From positions 24,120,410-24,184,409 of the forward strand of contig NC_133223.1 in NCBI RefSeq assembly GCF_040436345.1: a stretch of 64,000 nt of DNA, in the 5' to 3' direction. Position numbers and translations under genes: made by a program. The notes below the pieces were generated by a model. It was not told where the DNA came from. It saw nothing but the letters and a program-made list of their open reading frames with translations, and ran no database searches. The stretch comes from Pagrus major (taxonomy: Eukaryota; Chordata; Actinopteri; Spariformes; Sparidae). Positions 43,013 through 55,900 of the stretch are shown here, piece by piece; position 1 is the stretch's first letter, and every line of letters starts with the position of its first letter.

Positions 43013-46000
43013 TTAGTTTTGTTTCTTGGCCTCCGGGTTGCCGTAACTGGAACCTGTTTTCTTCACCTCTGTGACTCCTATGAGGCGGCGGATAGCTATG
43101 GAGGCTGTGGGGAGAACAAAAGGAAGAGTGGAGTGAGCGATGACAAATCGAGCGAAAGAACGACTGCCTTCTGAGGAGGAGGCTGCTGCACTGTTAACCT
43201 ACCGAAGATGAGGAAGATGATAAAGCCGATGATGAGGAGGGGGGAGCCGCTGACGGCCACTCCACAAGCAAAGTTGATGAGGGGTGAAAGCAGCAGGGTG
43301 GCCCAGAACAAGAAGTTCAGCAGAGTCCATAACCTGCGAGGGGGGATTATTGTGGGTCCAGGGAACTTTCCTTCCTTGTTGTAGGTTTCCTGCAACGCGT
43401 CCTGAGCAGGAGAGGAAGAAGAAATGGTTTGTACTGTATGATGATCAAGTGATGTATCAAAACAGAAAATAAACAAACAAATAAAGAACCAACCACTCAA
43501 ACAAAGTCTCAAGGGCCAGAGGCGCATTAAAGGTGCACTAAGTAGTTTTGGGGAAGAAATGTTAATCAGAAGAAGAGAAGGAGAAGGAGATCTCCAGTGA
43601 CTGACATTTTTTATGCCTAAACAAACTCTCTTTGTTTTCATGACTGAATAAACTAAAAGTCTGAGTTTGGATTTCTTCTCCAAAACTACGTAGTGCCCCT
43701 TTAAGTGTCACTAAGGAAATTTCATAGCATAAAGCCACTATTCTGCAGACTTTCAAAGTAAAATACTAAAATTTAAATGTAATTTCTGTGCATGATGTCC
43801 AATATGTGATGCTAATATATAAGTCCAAGTGAGGTTTAGTGTCTCAGTGCTCCAATGTCATAGTGTTTGATAACCACATTTGAAGGATCATTGCAAAAAA
43901 TGTGTCTTAATATAGATATATTCTATGTATACAAGACTGTTGGCCGGTATTTTGATATAGAAATTTTGTGTTTTACTCCTCAATATTGTATGTTCAACTA
44001 ACTCAAAAATACAGAATCGGTTGGGCTCTACTTCGAAAACAAGAATCTAACAACCATGTTACAGCACATGTTAACAGGAAACACTTGTCTGCAAAAAGAC
44101 AGTCAGTCACTCTCAAATGTTGTGCTCTTGTTTACATTTTGATCACAGATTGAGCCTTTAATGCCGGTTTCCCCAGAACTTACCTTCTCCTGGTAGAGCT
44201 TATGCAGCCAGTTGGCACACTCCTGCTCATCATCTGGTATATCCTCCACAGGAAACCGCCTAGAGGGTAAAGAGTAAAAAAATCATATAGGAATGAATCA
44301 ATATTTATTTTTGTGTCATACACAGAAAGCTGCACAGCAAGAAAAGAAATATAAAGTGGATGACCAAACTATCTAAAAGAGCCATTGGGAAGTTATATAA
44401 AGTATTTACACATCATTTATGAGCACTGCACCTAATTAAAAGGTTTCTTACAGGACAAAGACAGAATTACTACATTCATCAGATGTGACAAATGAGGGTA
44501 TTCAGCTAAAACTATGAAAGAGTAAGACTCTTAACCATGATGTAATGGACAATAAGATGTCATACACATTTCATGATAAATCTCTTCAAGATGACACGCA
44601 GACTTTTAGTTTTCCTCCGGTCCTTTCAGAGAACAGCAAAAAAAATTGAATAACATCACTTGTGGTCTGTTATGTCAGTTTCTTACCACCAGGGGGCTCT
44701 CTCACCTTAAACCCACCTCCTCTCTGCAGAATGCATCATCTGTTAAGTGATTTCAGGCTCTAAACCTGCTCATACATTTATAGCCGTCTCCACTCTACTC
44801 TACTAAAAAAGTATCCTCCACTATAATCCTTTTTTTAAATCATTTTTCCACTTTATTTCTCTGGTTCAGTTGTGCTGTTCCAGTGTAGCCTGTGCTAAAG
44901 GAGATAAGAAAGGGAGCATTGAAGCACCTTTCCTTTGCATTTAGAGAGTTAGATCTGCTCTTGTCATGGCTGCCTCTTCCATACTTCCAAGTCATTTCAC
45001 CCTGTACAATAATATCAGCACATCACCTTTATAAGGCAATAAAGGCTCTAAAATTAAATGTCGACATCTGAAATGAACATTTCTGCTGATTTGACCGGCT
45101 GATAAAGAAGATGCTCTAATTAGAGTCCATACAGACAGCTTTCATTTTAGCATGGCGGTAGCTTCTTTGTAACAGTTCTCTATTAGCTGAGCTAGCTGGA
45201 TGACAGACTGTGGACAGAGCAGATTAAACTATTGCATTCTACAGTTTACAAGTTTACGCTTACGGTTATTTTATTACACCTACAGTAACGAGCGTAATTG
45301 TTGTCAACTTGAGAGAACTTCCAGTTATCTTCACTTCACTCTTTGTGGAGAAGCTCAGCAGAGGAGAGGCTGCAACTACGGGATAATCAATTAAACCAAA
45401 ACGCTGAGATGTACTGATAAAAAAAAGCTAATGTCGGAGCTTATCGATACAAGGGCCTTTAATAAAAAAACCTGTTTAATATCGGGTTTTGGTACCCTTC
45501 CCTAGATAAGATAAGGGGTAGGCAATTGAAAGTTTCGATGTTCTCTTCTGTTGGGTGGAAAAATATGTGCATATATATCCGGATTGGCATCAGCACTCAG
45601 GCTATATGATGTAAAAACTGTAGTATTTGCATATTGGGTAGTTTCAAACATCCAAGATTGGTCCTCCCTGTTTCGCTCAGTTAGGTGCCTTCCTGAGCAA
45701 AAGAGACTATCCGACCGCAGACATGTTTCCGAAGCCATTCCAGTGCGAGACATCCCATTGTGTTTCCATCTCATGTCCAGCTCTTTGCTCAGTTGAGTGT
45801 CCTGGCCATTAGTGTTATTGTTCTGAAACCATAAACGTGCTGGGAAACGAGCCAACATTTTGAGCGCTCTCACCGTCTCTCTCATTGTTACGGGACAAAA
45901 ATGCAGTTGGTCGGAGGCCAGAAGGTTTAAAAATACATTTTCCACTTGAAGAAACTCAGTACAGCTGGCAGTGTAATGCATCATTATCACAATAACTGAT

Positions 46001-49000
46001 GATGCAAACGTAAACGGAGTGTATCAGTGACACTCACCTTACGCTCATGTCAGCTTTGTATTGCTTGCCGTTGACGATGCCCAGCAGAGTGGGAGTCTGG
46101 TTGTCTTTGAAGTTGAGAGTCACGTCATACACAGCAGTTACTGTCGAGAGAGAAAAAGAAAGATTAAGAACAAAAGACTCGTGCATTGAGAGGATGATGA
46201 GGTGTGTGTGCGCGTTTGTAGTCTCTACCTGTGCCCTTAAGACACTGCAGCGTGGTGGTGAATCCTTTGGTTCGGGGCAGCAGGTGGTATTTGAGCTTGG
46301 GCAGGCCTTTACTCTCTGCTACCTGCATACTGATTTGGTGTTTCGTCTCTGTGAAGCGGGTGCCCTCGCAATACAGCAGGAACTGTGGAGGGAGAAGGGC
46401 AGTGTCAATACCCGCACTACAGATCGACTGATATGGTTTTTCAGGGCCGACACGGATACTGATTATTAGTGATCAAGAAGACTGATAACAAATATTTGCA
46501 GTTATTTGTGATTTCTTAGCTTCCTAGCCTCTACCTCCTGAGCTACAGCCTCGTTTCACTGAGGACATCATCACCTGACTGTAGTATCCAACTACAGTTT
46601 AGTCAATTTGCACAGTACGATTTTGAAGCTGCATTACTGTACTTTATACTTCCACTCCACTACATTTATTGGATTACTATAGTTAATAGTTACTTTGCAG
46701 ATTTAGATTAATCAGTGTTGATAGGCTATTACTTGTGATGTGTAACCAGAGGTGGGAAGTAACAAAGTACAAATACGTTGTTACTGTACTTAAGTAGATT
46801 TTTCAGGTATCTGTATTTTACTCCAGTATTGACATTTTAGAGCCTGTACTTTCTTACTTTTACTTGAGTAAAGCAGTTGAATCAGTACTTCTACTTTTGT
46901 ACACAAGTATCTTGAGTAAAGAATGTGTGGACTCTTGCCACCTCTGCATGTTACCACTCGGATAGTGTTGTGGGCGGGACATTGAGTGAAACCACAGTGT
47001 GGTGACAACAGACAAGAGAACAAAAGCTGCATCAGAGCCTGCATTGCATTTTAAAATTAATTTATATAACCGAAAAAAAAAAAAAAAACCCAACACGGAC
47101 ACCTCGGAAAAATGCTGAATAATGACCCTGATAATCCCCCAGGACGATAATTGGTCTATCCCTTACTTACACCCACACACACATATAAAGAAGTCTCACA
47201 CAGTCTTGAGGTGACCTCCTTTCTTTTGTCCCATCCACTACCGTACTTCTGCTTGGTTGAATTACAGATCAAGTACACCTCAATGTGGTGAACACTATGC
47301 TAAAATAAAGTCAACATCTTATCTCAACAAGGAGGCAGACGACAAGTCTAGTCAAGAGTGTTCAGATTGTTTATCTGAACACAGAAAAACTATGTCATTA
47401 GTGGTGGCCTGACGCCTGACTTAAGGGGTAATTAGATCAACTGCTGATCTGCCTAATCTCACTTGATGAACTAGTTGAGTCAGGGTGAAAATCTGTGACA
47501 CAAAGTGCTTCACACCATCGGTTAAGGTGTACAACACACAGCAGGACCTTCTGCCACCAGGTAAGATGCCATGAAAGTAAGACGCTTGCTTACTTAAACA
47601 AAAAAAGAGCTGTTTTGCCTCTCAAAGCCGACTGTTTATGCACAGTGGTGAGCCCAGTTCATGAGGTTTCACAGAAAAGAATAAACACAAGCCCTCCTGT
47701 TGAGGGATTTTAAATACAGCTGGTGCACTGTGTGAACTTATGTGTGTGTATCAGAACAGAGTCCAGCCTACTTAAGAGGAACTGGTCAAAGGGCAGCATC
47801 TGGAGTTCTTCTTTTTTTCCCCGTGAAACCCAAATACCTGACATCAACTGATTAAAAACTGAAAAACAAACTGACCTCAAAGGACGATGCAATTTCATAC
47901 CGTTTTACTTTGTTTATATTTGGCGGACCCTGCCACCTTTTCTAGCTTCAAACAGTGTTCTGGGGACCTTATTTTCCTCTGAGAACAGCTTGTTTACTTG
48001 TTATGGGAAAAAAAATATTTCTGAGTTTGTCTTATTACCTCATTAATATTGTAAATATTAAAATTCTGAGTTTGAATTTCTTCTCCAAAACTACATAGTG
48101 TCCCTTAAAAGGTGCATTAGGTAGTTTTGGAAAGGAATTAAAACTCAGAAAAGGTAATATTTACAACATTAATAAGGTTATAATACAAACTCAGAAATAT
48201 TTGATTTACTTCCATCCGATTAAACAAGTCTTTAAGGTCCCCAGAACCCTGTTTGAAGCTAAGGAGGCTACTTAGAAGGGTTCTTTCAGTTTTTGGAAGA
48301 AGCTTTGTATCACTACAGTTTTGGTAGTATATGCAAATACACTATGCATCAGGAGCCTCTCATTTTTTTCCTGGCAAAAATCTGACAAAACATGTCGTCT
48401 GGCAGCTGTAGGGCTTTTGTTTCAAATACAGATTGTTGTAATTTCGGATCACGTGCGGGGCGTCTAAACAAACAACAATCAAACTGTCAAGTTAGGCAGT
48501 GCGGATAAACTATATACCATGATCCTGTGACTGCACTGCTATGTCCTTTTATCACGTAGACGATCTGCATTTTAAACTTCCGTTGTCGTGACTCTCTCGA
48601 CTAAAGGGCTCTGATTCTCGGCTAAAACAAAGCACCAGCTTGCAGTATGTCACCCATCAGCTGGAGTGTTTTTTGGTCTGGTGGAGCAGAGTATTGCATT
48701 CTGGTTGTAGCATTTTTATGATGTACTCAGGTCACTACATATCTGTTTGTTACCAAGGTGTTAGTTCTCAGGGGATGTTTCACAATCCTGCTTGCCCAAC
48801 TGGGCTAAAGTTGACTGCAAAATCCCAAATATGGTATTTGAGCAAATGGATGTGTAGCAGCATGAAAATGAATCTAAGACAGCTGCTAAACCTTAAACAC
48901 ACACACAGCTTTCTACTACGCTCTTACACTCATGCCAGAAGAGAGAAGAACACAGCATGTCTGACGTGTACCTACCCACATACATTCAGGATAGTCTTTG

Positions 49001-49727
49001 AGCCTGGTCAGCCCTTTGAAGACAGTCTTTCGGTCCTCTTCCCACTTTCTTTTGCAGAAGACTATTTCTAGGAAGTACCAGGTCCAGCCAATCAGAGGCA
49101 CCTTCAGTAGCTCATGTTTGGCTAGCACTTTAGAACTCTAGAAAGGGAGGACAGGTGTGTGTTTTCGTTGACAAGCATTAATTCAGTCACATAAAAAACG
49201 AGAGGTTTAGGTATCTTTTTTTGAGAAGAACAAGAATCAAAGTCATATTTTGGTGCATTACTGACCCCTAGGATGCCAAATCTTTCACACATGGTCCAAC
49301 CACAAAGGAAGTCGATCTCGAAGTTGTGGTTGAGGATGACGATGACATGCTCTTTTCCAAACTTGTCCACCGTAGCCTGGTCGGTGTATAGGGTGCAGTC
49401 TGTGCCCGACCACCACTCCAGCAGCATCACCAGCTCTGCATGAAGACAACAACACATCAATATAAGTGATACATGCTGAAATGAGTCGTAAATGTAATGT
49501 CTGTCTGAGCCTCAGCTGCTACAACAATATAGGAATATCATCTACTCACGACTCCAGAGGGAGTAAGAGAGTCTGCAGTTGATTCTGCGATAGAGCTGCT
49601 TGTTGATGGGCCAGAGGATGCAGGTGCAGAGCTGAATGAAGTTTATGATGAGGCCGCTAACCACGAACACAAAGCCCATCAGCAGCTGCAGGATAAACAG
49701 GCTCTTCAGGTAGGCCAGAAGAGCCAT
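43013..49727 (-). CDS. agpat3: 1-acyl-sn-glycerol-3-phosphate acyltransferase 3 (LPAAT gamma)
   Basis: ER and Golgi membrane enzyme that acylates lysophosphatidic acid and lysophospholipids at sn-2 in glycerolipid synthesis. Eight coding exons, all with GT/AG and continuous phase: 49727-49550, 49435-49266, 49137-48976, 46382-46229, 46140-46038, 44259-44184, 43401-43203, 43104-43013, giving 377 residues (human AGPAT3 has 376). Visible: N-terminal TM (11-35), acyltransferase motif I NHNFEID at 95-101 (catalytic His96 and Asp101), KRKWEEDR, motif III FLLYCEGTRFTETK with EGTR at 176-179, a YHLLPRTKGF stretch, two C-terminal TM segments (about 318-360), and the conserved end RRLIGVTE then a Gly-Ser-Ser-Tyr-Gly-Asn tail. 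The start ATG has a strong context (GCCATGG). Identification as paralog 3 rather than 4 or 5 is from sequence memory. Confidence 0.95.
43527..43704. mobile_element. piggyBac-type MITE with TTAA ends, in agpat3 intron
   Basis: TTAA, then AGGTGCACTAAGTAGTTTTG, an interior of about 130 bases, then CAAAACTACGTAGTGCCCCT and TTAA: inverted ends of about 28 bases between TTAA target duplications. Lies in the intron upstream of the 43203-43401 exon. Confidence 0.75.
44687..44701 (+). promoter_or_regulatory. CTCF-like motif in agpat3 intron
   Basis: CCACCAGGGGGCTCT fits the CTCF core closely. Single site, + orientation. Binding is inference. Confidence 0.4.
45415..46037. other. Intron sequence with an unrecognised 162-codon minus frame
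   Basis: A minus-strand open frame, 45502-45990, has no domain that I recognise and no conserved motif. It sits inside an agpat3 intron next to a GGTACCC-type repeat scrap (45415-45505). More likely chance or an old element than a gene. Confidence 0.3.
46747..46946. mobile_element. hAT-type MITE in agpat3 intron
   Basis: Ends CAGAGGTGGGAAGTAACAAA and GCCACCTCTG form short inverted repeats. The inside has the familiar GTACTTAAGTAGATTTTTCA and TTTTACTTGAGTAAA phrases of a very common fish miniature element. No exact 8-bp target duplication is left. Confidence 0.75.
47943..48261. repeat. Long imperfect palindrome in agpat3 intron
   Basis: Left arm from TAGCTTCAAACAGTGTTCTG to CTACATAGTGTCCCTT, right arm AAGGTGCATTAGGTAG to CCCTGTTTGAAGCTA. 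Arms of about 155 bases are inverted copies with scattered mismatches and almost no spacer. The centre (CCCTTAAAAGGTGC) looks like two piggyBac-type ends, related to the element at 43527, meeting at a TTAA. In pre-mRNA it could fold into a long hairpin. Confidence 0.75.
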
Positions 49728-49780
49728 GGCTGAGGAGCCTGGAGAGGTGAGTAGGCTCCTCTCTATACACTACGACCAAC
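49728..49780 (-). other. agpat3: agpat3 5' UTR part of first coding exon
   Basis: Acceptor CTCTGTTCCCCAG precedes 49780; 53 untranslated bases without ATG lead to the start codon at 49727. Confidence 0.75.
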
Positions 49781-49885
49781 CTGGGGAACAGAGGAGGCAG
49801 TGGCACAGTGATGAATAACTTAACTGAGAGATATAAAAATAAACAAGCTCAAAATTCAGAGAAACTAGACAGCAGTGTTTCTTAC

Positions 49886-49942
49886 CACGGTGGATCCTTT
49901 TACAAGCCGCGTTTACACGGTCCTTCAGCCAATACTACAGAC
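49886..49942 (-). other. agpat3: agpat3 leader exon, 57 bases
   Basis: Acceptor TGTTTTCATCAG before 49942 and donor GTG|GTAAGAAAC after 49886. It carries the last 13 codons and stop of the small upstream frame, then 14 more bases. Confidence 0.65.
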
Positions 49943-52900
49943 CTGATGAAAACAGGAGAACAGAGGATGAGAAGATATAAAACATAAAAGCTTACAGTAC
50001 AGTGTCATCATTTAATAAAGTGCACTGTGCCCGTTTCATCAAAAAGGACAGGCTGAATCGTGTTAGCGGTTGTTCTTAGTGTGGGTGGCAAGTTAACATG
50101 CTGCACAATATGGTAAAAAAAACCCATCATGATGTGATTATTGTTATTTTGACAGATATCCCGATTGTTAAAGGATTCATGATTAGAGAGCATGATCATC
50201 TTTGCATCACAATTTCATTTTCACAATAAACAATAGAGCTTTTGCCCGTTTTGCAGCTTTTGCAATTTGGGTATTATGATAAAAAAATTGACTGATACAT
50301 TTTCGGTCCAATATTGGCATATTTCAGCATCTACACGCTCTGATACAGTTGGTAGCGGTATGCACCTTTTCAGTTGGTTTACAATCTGCCAATAAAGAAG
50401 AGGAAGAAGAAGAAAAAAAAGAAGCACAGCATGCAACGCAATACAGGTTCCGCAAGGGTTTGAAGAGGAAGGAAAAAGTGTACAAGTTTAAACACAACAA
50501 ATCTTATTATAGCTGCATAAACTACAGGCTAGGAACCTCTTTAAAATGCAAAAGCAAAATTATTGGTAATTTGGTATCAGCCATGAGAAACAGTTAATTA
50601 AAAAATGTTTGCATCCCTGTTTGTAACATTTTATAGTCTAACTGGAAAAATAACTGATTAATAACTAATAAAAATCACACAAATGCTCTTTAGTTACAGC
50701 ATACTCCACCAATGACAGACCCGTTGCCAGTGGAGAAAGTCTCAAGTTTTGTCTGAGCTTGTGTGAGTTTCCTCCAACAGGTCAAACACATTCAAGTCAG
50801 GTGAACTGGAAACATTTAATTTCCCCCAGGTGAGGATGTGACTGTGTTTGTCTGACTCTTAGTGACAGACTGGGAAACTGTCCAGGGAGTTTAGATGTTT
50901 GAGCAAAGCATGCTGGGATAGACTCCACCAGTCCATGTTGCTGAATAACAATAAGCAGGTATACAGAATAAATGGATGGGGAAAAGACTGGTATGTATTA
51001 TGCAGACAACCGCCACAGACATCTTTGTTTAGGATAGGTGCACATGAGATGTTTTTAGAGACAACATCTCATATTACACGATGTAGTGGCCAGAAACCTC
51101 TGCTTGTTTGACAACTGTTCACGAAAATGGAGCATTTTTTTAGGGGTGACAATTACTACCAATGAGCGTACCCATCAGGATGAACAGCACAGACCGTCCA
51201 GCCATGAATGGACTGATCCAACATATGCACCCAAGCCCATTAAAGTGTAGGTCAAGCCAACCTAAAGCTGTTCTGAGAAACATGTCTAATCTGAGTTAGT
51301 CTTTTGCAGATCTGTGTAACGACACCCAATCCACTTCAGGACTGTCAACTGGGCATCCACCTGCTGGGTTTTACATTGCAACTTTCTCTCTTTTGTATAG
51401 GCTGCAACTCAAGATTTTTTTTCATTGTCGATTAAACTGCAGGGTATTTTCTCAATCAACCGATTAGTTGCTTGAAAACGACGTCAGATGTCTTGTTTCA
51501 TCTACAACACAAAGATATTCAGAGAGTAGAAAATATTTACATTTCAGGAGCTGGAATCAGAGTATTTTCTTGATTTTTCTCTTAAAGATTATTGATATTT
51601 AACCAATCAATCAAATAACAAAATAGTTGTCAATTTATTTAATAGTTGACAACTAATCGATAAATCGTTGCAGCTCTACATTTTGATAATCGATTTCAGG
51701 CCTTTTTCAAGCAAAAGTGTGAATCTTTGGTGGTTCCAGCATCTTAAATGTAAGAATTTGCTTCTTTTCTATGTCATTCATGATAGTAAATGAAAAAGGC
51801 CACAACAGGGACATTTCAGTGTTATAGCAGCAAAGAGGATGGCAAAAAAAAAGAGATAAGCATCAACACAAAAACAAAAGAAATAAATGAGTAAATAAAA
51901 TAAGTAAAAAAAAGCAAGATATGAACAAGAGAACAAAATAAACAAGAAACAGAAACATAATAATGAGAAGATTTATCCATTACTAAAACAATTGTCAGTT
52001 ACAGCCTCAGGTCAACTGACTGTGGAATTTAAAATTGTGTCGTGCTCCCAGTTATACTACGATTAACAGTGCAGTGCTAGCTTAGCAACATCAACATATG
52101 TACAGTCAACTGCATTCACTGCTACAACTGTGTCAGCAAACTGGCAGAAAAGAGACCGTCTGGTGTTTGTTCTTTAGAACAACAGCCTGCATGCTAGACA
52201 ACAAGGGAGAGACAGAAACATTGTGTGCCTGCGTGTCACGCTGACAAACACAGACTCTCTCTTGTTCATAAAGTGTATGTAATGACTGCTTTCTTGTGTC
52301 TTGCATATCTTTTTCACAAATGCAACTACATAAAACAAACTGAAATGGATGCCAAAAACATAAATAACTTTCCATCCTAAAAAAAAATTAAATATGGATG
52401 ACCAGAAATCCTACACGCCTTTCTTTCCAAGCAATCCAACCATATTTATAGCCATCCTTTACCCAAAGTCTGCATCACATTTCCTTAAAATACCATCTCA
52501 GCTAGAGGACAAACCATCAACCTTAAATTAAGCCACATAGTTGACACAAGGCCAGCTCATTGTGAGTTGGCAATAAGTCTTCTCCAGTGCCATCAAACAC
52601 CGTAACACAATACAAAGACTAACAAAGTGTGAAGGAAATGAAATCTTACATGCACATCCACAGGACTTCAGCCCAGGCAACTGAGCAAAACGTGTCTTAA
52701 AGTATGAAGTTGAAGTGTTGAAATACTGCCACGTGAGCATGCGTGTCATCTATCGCCTCAGTGATCTGACTATCAGTCCAAACATCCACAGTTGTCTCTG
52801 CATCATGTTACAGATTTGACCTTTGTTCCTGGTGGTCAGAGAGTGACTGGGAGGGTTAAAATGACAGTACAGCACATTTCAATTGTGGCTCCTGTGACAT

Positions 52901-55900
52901 ATTTTGGAAGGATGGTGAGCTAAAACTAAACACTAAAGAATCAAAGAGAGCAGTGTGCCGTAAGTACACGGTACAACAACTGCTACAAGTGACTGTGATC
53001 AGTTCCTGGAAAGTTACTCAGCCTGACAGTTTTTAAACTGTATTTGTTTATACAGGTAATCTCCTGAATTTGACCTTTGGCCCAGAACATCAGATGTATT
53101 AGTAGATCAGAAGTATGGAGGACTAAAACTGCCAAAATCAAAAATACATAAGGAAATAAAAAAAAAAAAACGGCGTCATAAATAAGTAAATATGTAATTG
53201 ATTACAACAAATAATAACACTAAAAATAAATGTATTTTGACTTTTTTTTCTTAAAAAAAAAAATGCTCAAACTGATTAATCCATTATTAAAAACAGCTGC
53301 CGATCAAGTTAATAGTTGACATCTAATTGATTTATTGATTAATTGCTTTGATTGATTAGTATTGGGCATCTGAGTCATCACATTATTCATGCAAATAATT
53401 CATTTGTAGATGTTTGCATTTGTTGATTTACTCTAAAAAAGATACACAGACTTGGAAGAAAAAAGAAATTGCCTCAAGCCAAGTAATTAGCACTTTGGTT
53501 GGTACTTTAAGGGCTACATTTTTTTTTGGCTTGACAGTCTATTTATTAATTTAGTTATTGGTTTATTTGACCGGGATGATGCATGTGGGCATTGTTGCAT
53601 TTAAATAAAATGCAACTGATGCAATGAGGGACTTCTAGCAATCGCTTATTTGCAGTCCTTGTCCCTCATTATGTATTTTAGGAATAAAAACACTAAAACA
53701 ACACTCAACAAAAAAATAAAAAATGAAAACAGTCAGCTTTGTGTTGTTTGGCCACAAGCAGCCAATGGAGAAGTTCCCCATCAAACCTCTGCTGTGGCAA
53801 CAAGCAGCAACTGTGTGTGTGACCGCTCAGACAGACAGGGTAGATTTGCAGACAGGCCATGAACTTTGTTCTCATTTTCTTCCACACTCTCTTCTTTCTG
53901 CTCTTTCAGCTCCTGCCTCAGGAACAATTGTGGAGTCAGTCAACTTTGAACCACAAATTTTCACTCAAGCTGAAATTAAGGCCATGATTCACAGAGCCTA
54001 GAGAGAAGTGTGTCTTATTACTAACTTTGTTTGCATTTGTGTCACCTCTAAATATAACACCACTGTGAAAAATGCAACTAACCATTAGCACTCAACATAT
54101 TTGCTTCAAGAGTTGGTGCTGGGGCAACCAAGGTCTCCAGAGAACGTTACTCAAACCAAGTTCAGACATTTTTTCTTTATCTAAAACAAATCTCATGAGA
54201 ACGTTCTTATATTATTTTTTTGTTATTTTGTTTTATTTTAACGGAGATAAAGATGCTGCTTGATGACTCGCATGCCGTCAGTCGAACCACTGCACTTTTT
54301 GTTAGCTGCACAACATTGCAGGCTATAAACTTCATAAACCGAGTCAAAACTAACGAGGAACAGCGTAGCTCATGTTTAAGGCTCTCCGTTCCGGTGGTGA
54401 CTGTCAATGAAGTCCACAAAACTACTTTTGAAGCAGATGCTGGTTGAACCTCCTTTACTACTATCCACTGCGACTGAGTGTTCGACTGACAGTGGCATCA
54501 ACAGATCGGTCAGAGAGATGCTCTGTGGTTTGCTAAAATTTTAGAACTGAAATATGAGCTCAATGCACATTTTTACTTTTTCTGACTATGTGTTTTGTCA
54601 CAGATGATGAGCAAAACATGGGACTAATAAAGGCTTGGTATAGGAGTTTAGTGTCACTGAGTGGGCAAGGGAATGAATAGTATATTTCTCATATTTGTAG
54701 GCTTAGGCGCATTAAGACAAAGTATTAGTAATAATGTTAAGTAGGCTTGGGCCAATATTAGTAATATGGAATATCACGATATCTGCTGTCATATGCGATA
54801 TTTTACACAATATGTAATATCGAACAGCTGTTACGGCACCTTCTGGCTTTTATTTTGAAAAAAAAAAACGCAAGGCGCATCGATATTTGGGACGTTACAA
54901 GGGTTAACTGGCCTGATGTAGTGGCATGCACAGAGCGCTTTAACATACAGACATAGAGGACGCAGTCTGTGGGAAAGCCAGCTCGCCAATTTGGCAATAT
55001 TTCACATTTGAAGCGCGACAAAATGGCGAGCCATGGGATTCGAATGAGGCTACATGTCGTCGTAATCAGGTGTTAACTAAACCGGGCAACAACACAAATT
55101 TGAAGTCTCACCTCATTATCCCGCACAGTCGGCGAGTCCAACTTAGGGAATGAGCGGCTATAACATCGCCTAATGCGATGATATCATCTTCTGGATATCG
55201 CCCAAACCCAATGTTTAGTGTTTATAAAAACTTATCAAATAAAAATATCTATAACATATGCATGAATCAAAGAAGCACATGGCAAATTAATATACTGAAG
55301 ACAACCCCCTGACTTTACAGCGCCGACTCCGAAAATCCTGATTCGGGGACAGTCTTACTTCATTGATGTCAGGGAGTATGTTGTTTGCTTTTTGCACCAA
55401 ATGAATTATAAACATGATAAACTCTCAAATACACTACTCAAAATTAGTTAGGGAAATTGGGATATTTAAGTGTTTCACTTGATTGATTCTGCGACATATC
55501 TGAATTGTTGTTTTGTGACTATTTACAAAATTAATGCAACACATTTCATTTGACTTTTGTCAATATATACGCATCCATATCCCAATATCTCCAACTCATT
55601 TTGAGTAGTGTACTTGTGAAACTAAAATATGATTGCATTTTTAATGCAGAATAAATACAATATTTTCAATTATCCTTGTTTACTTTCAGTTAAACTATGT
55701 TTAAAGTACGGAGAGTGTACCAGACTCTTTGCCTTGTATTGTGAATTAAACTTCTGTTGAGCTGAAGGTATTTTGGGTCACGGATGTGTGTACATAGCTA
55801 ATGTTGAAATTTGACTTCCCTTTACACCACTGTTTCACCCAACAACGATCTTAACCACAGTAAAGGTTTAGAGCCAGACAAAAGCGTGTTTTTGAAACAC

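Noticed and set aside
42740-43080. Possible + strand gene: ATGCAG followed by GTGAGTAC, then TTGTTTTCACAG and an open frame antisense to the last agpat3 exon
   Set aside because: The frame runs through a CA repeat and the antisense of a conserved exon, shows no domain, and splice-like words occur by chance.
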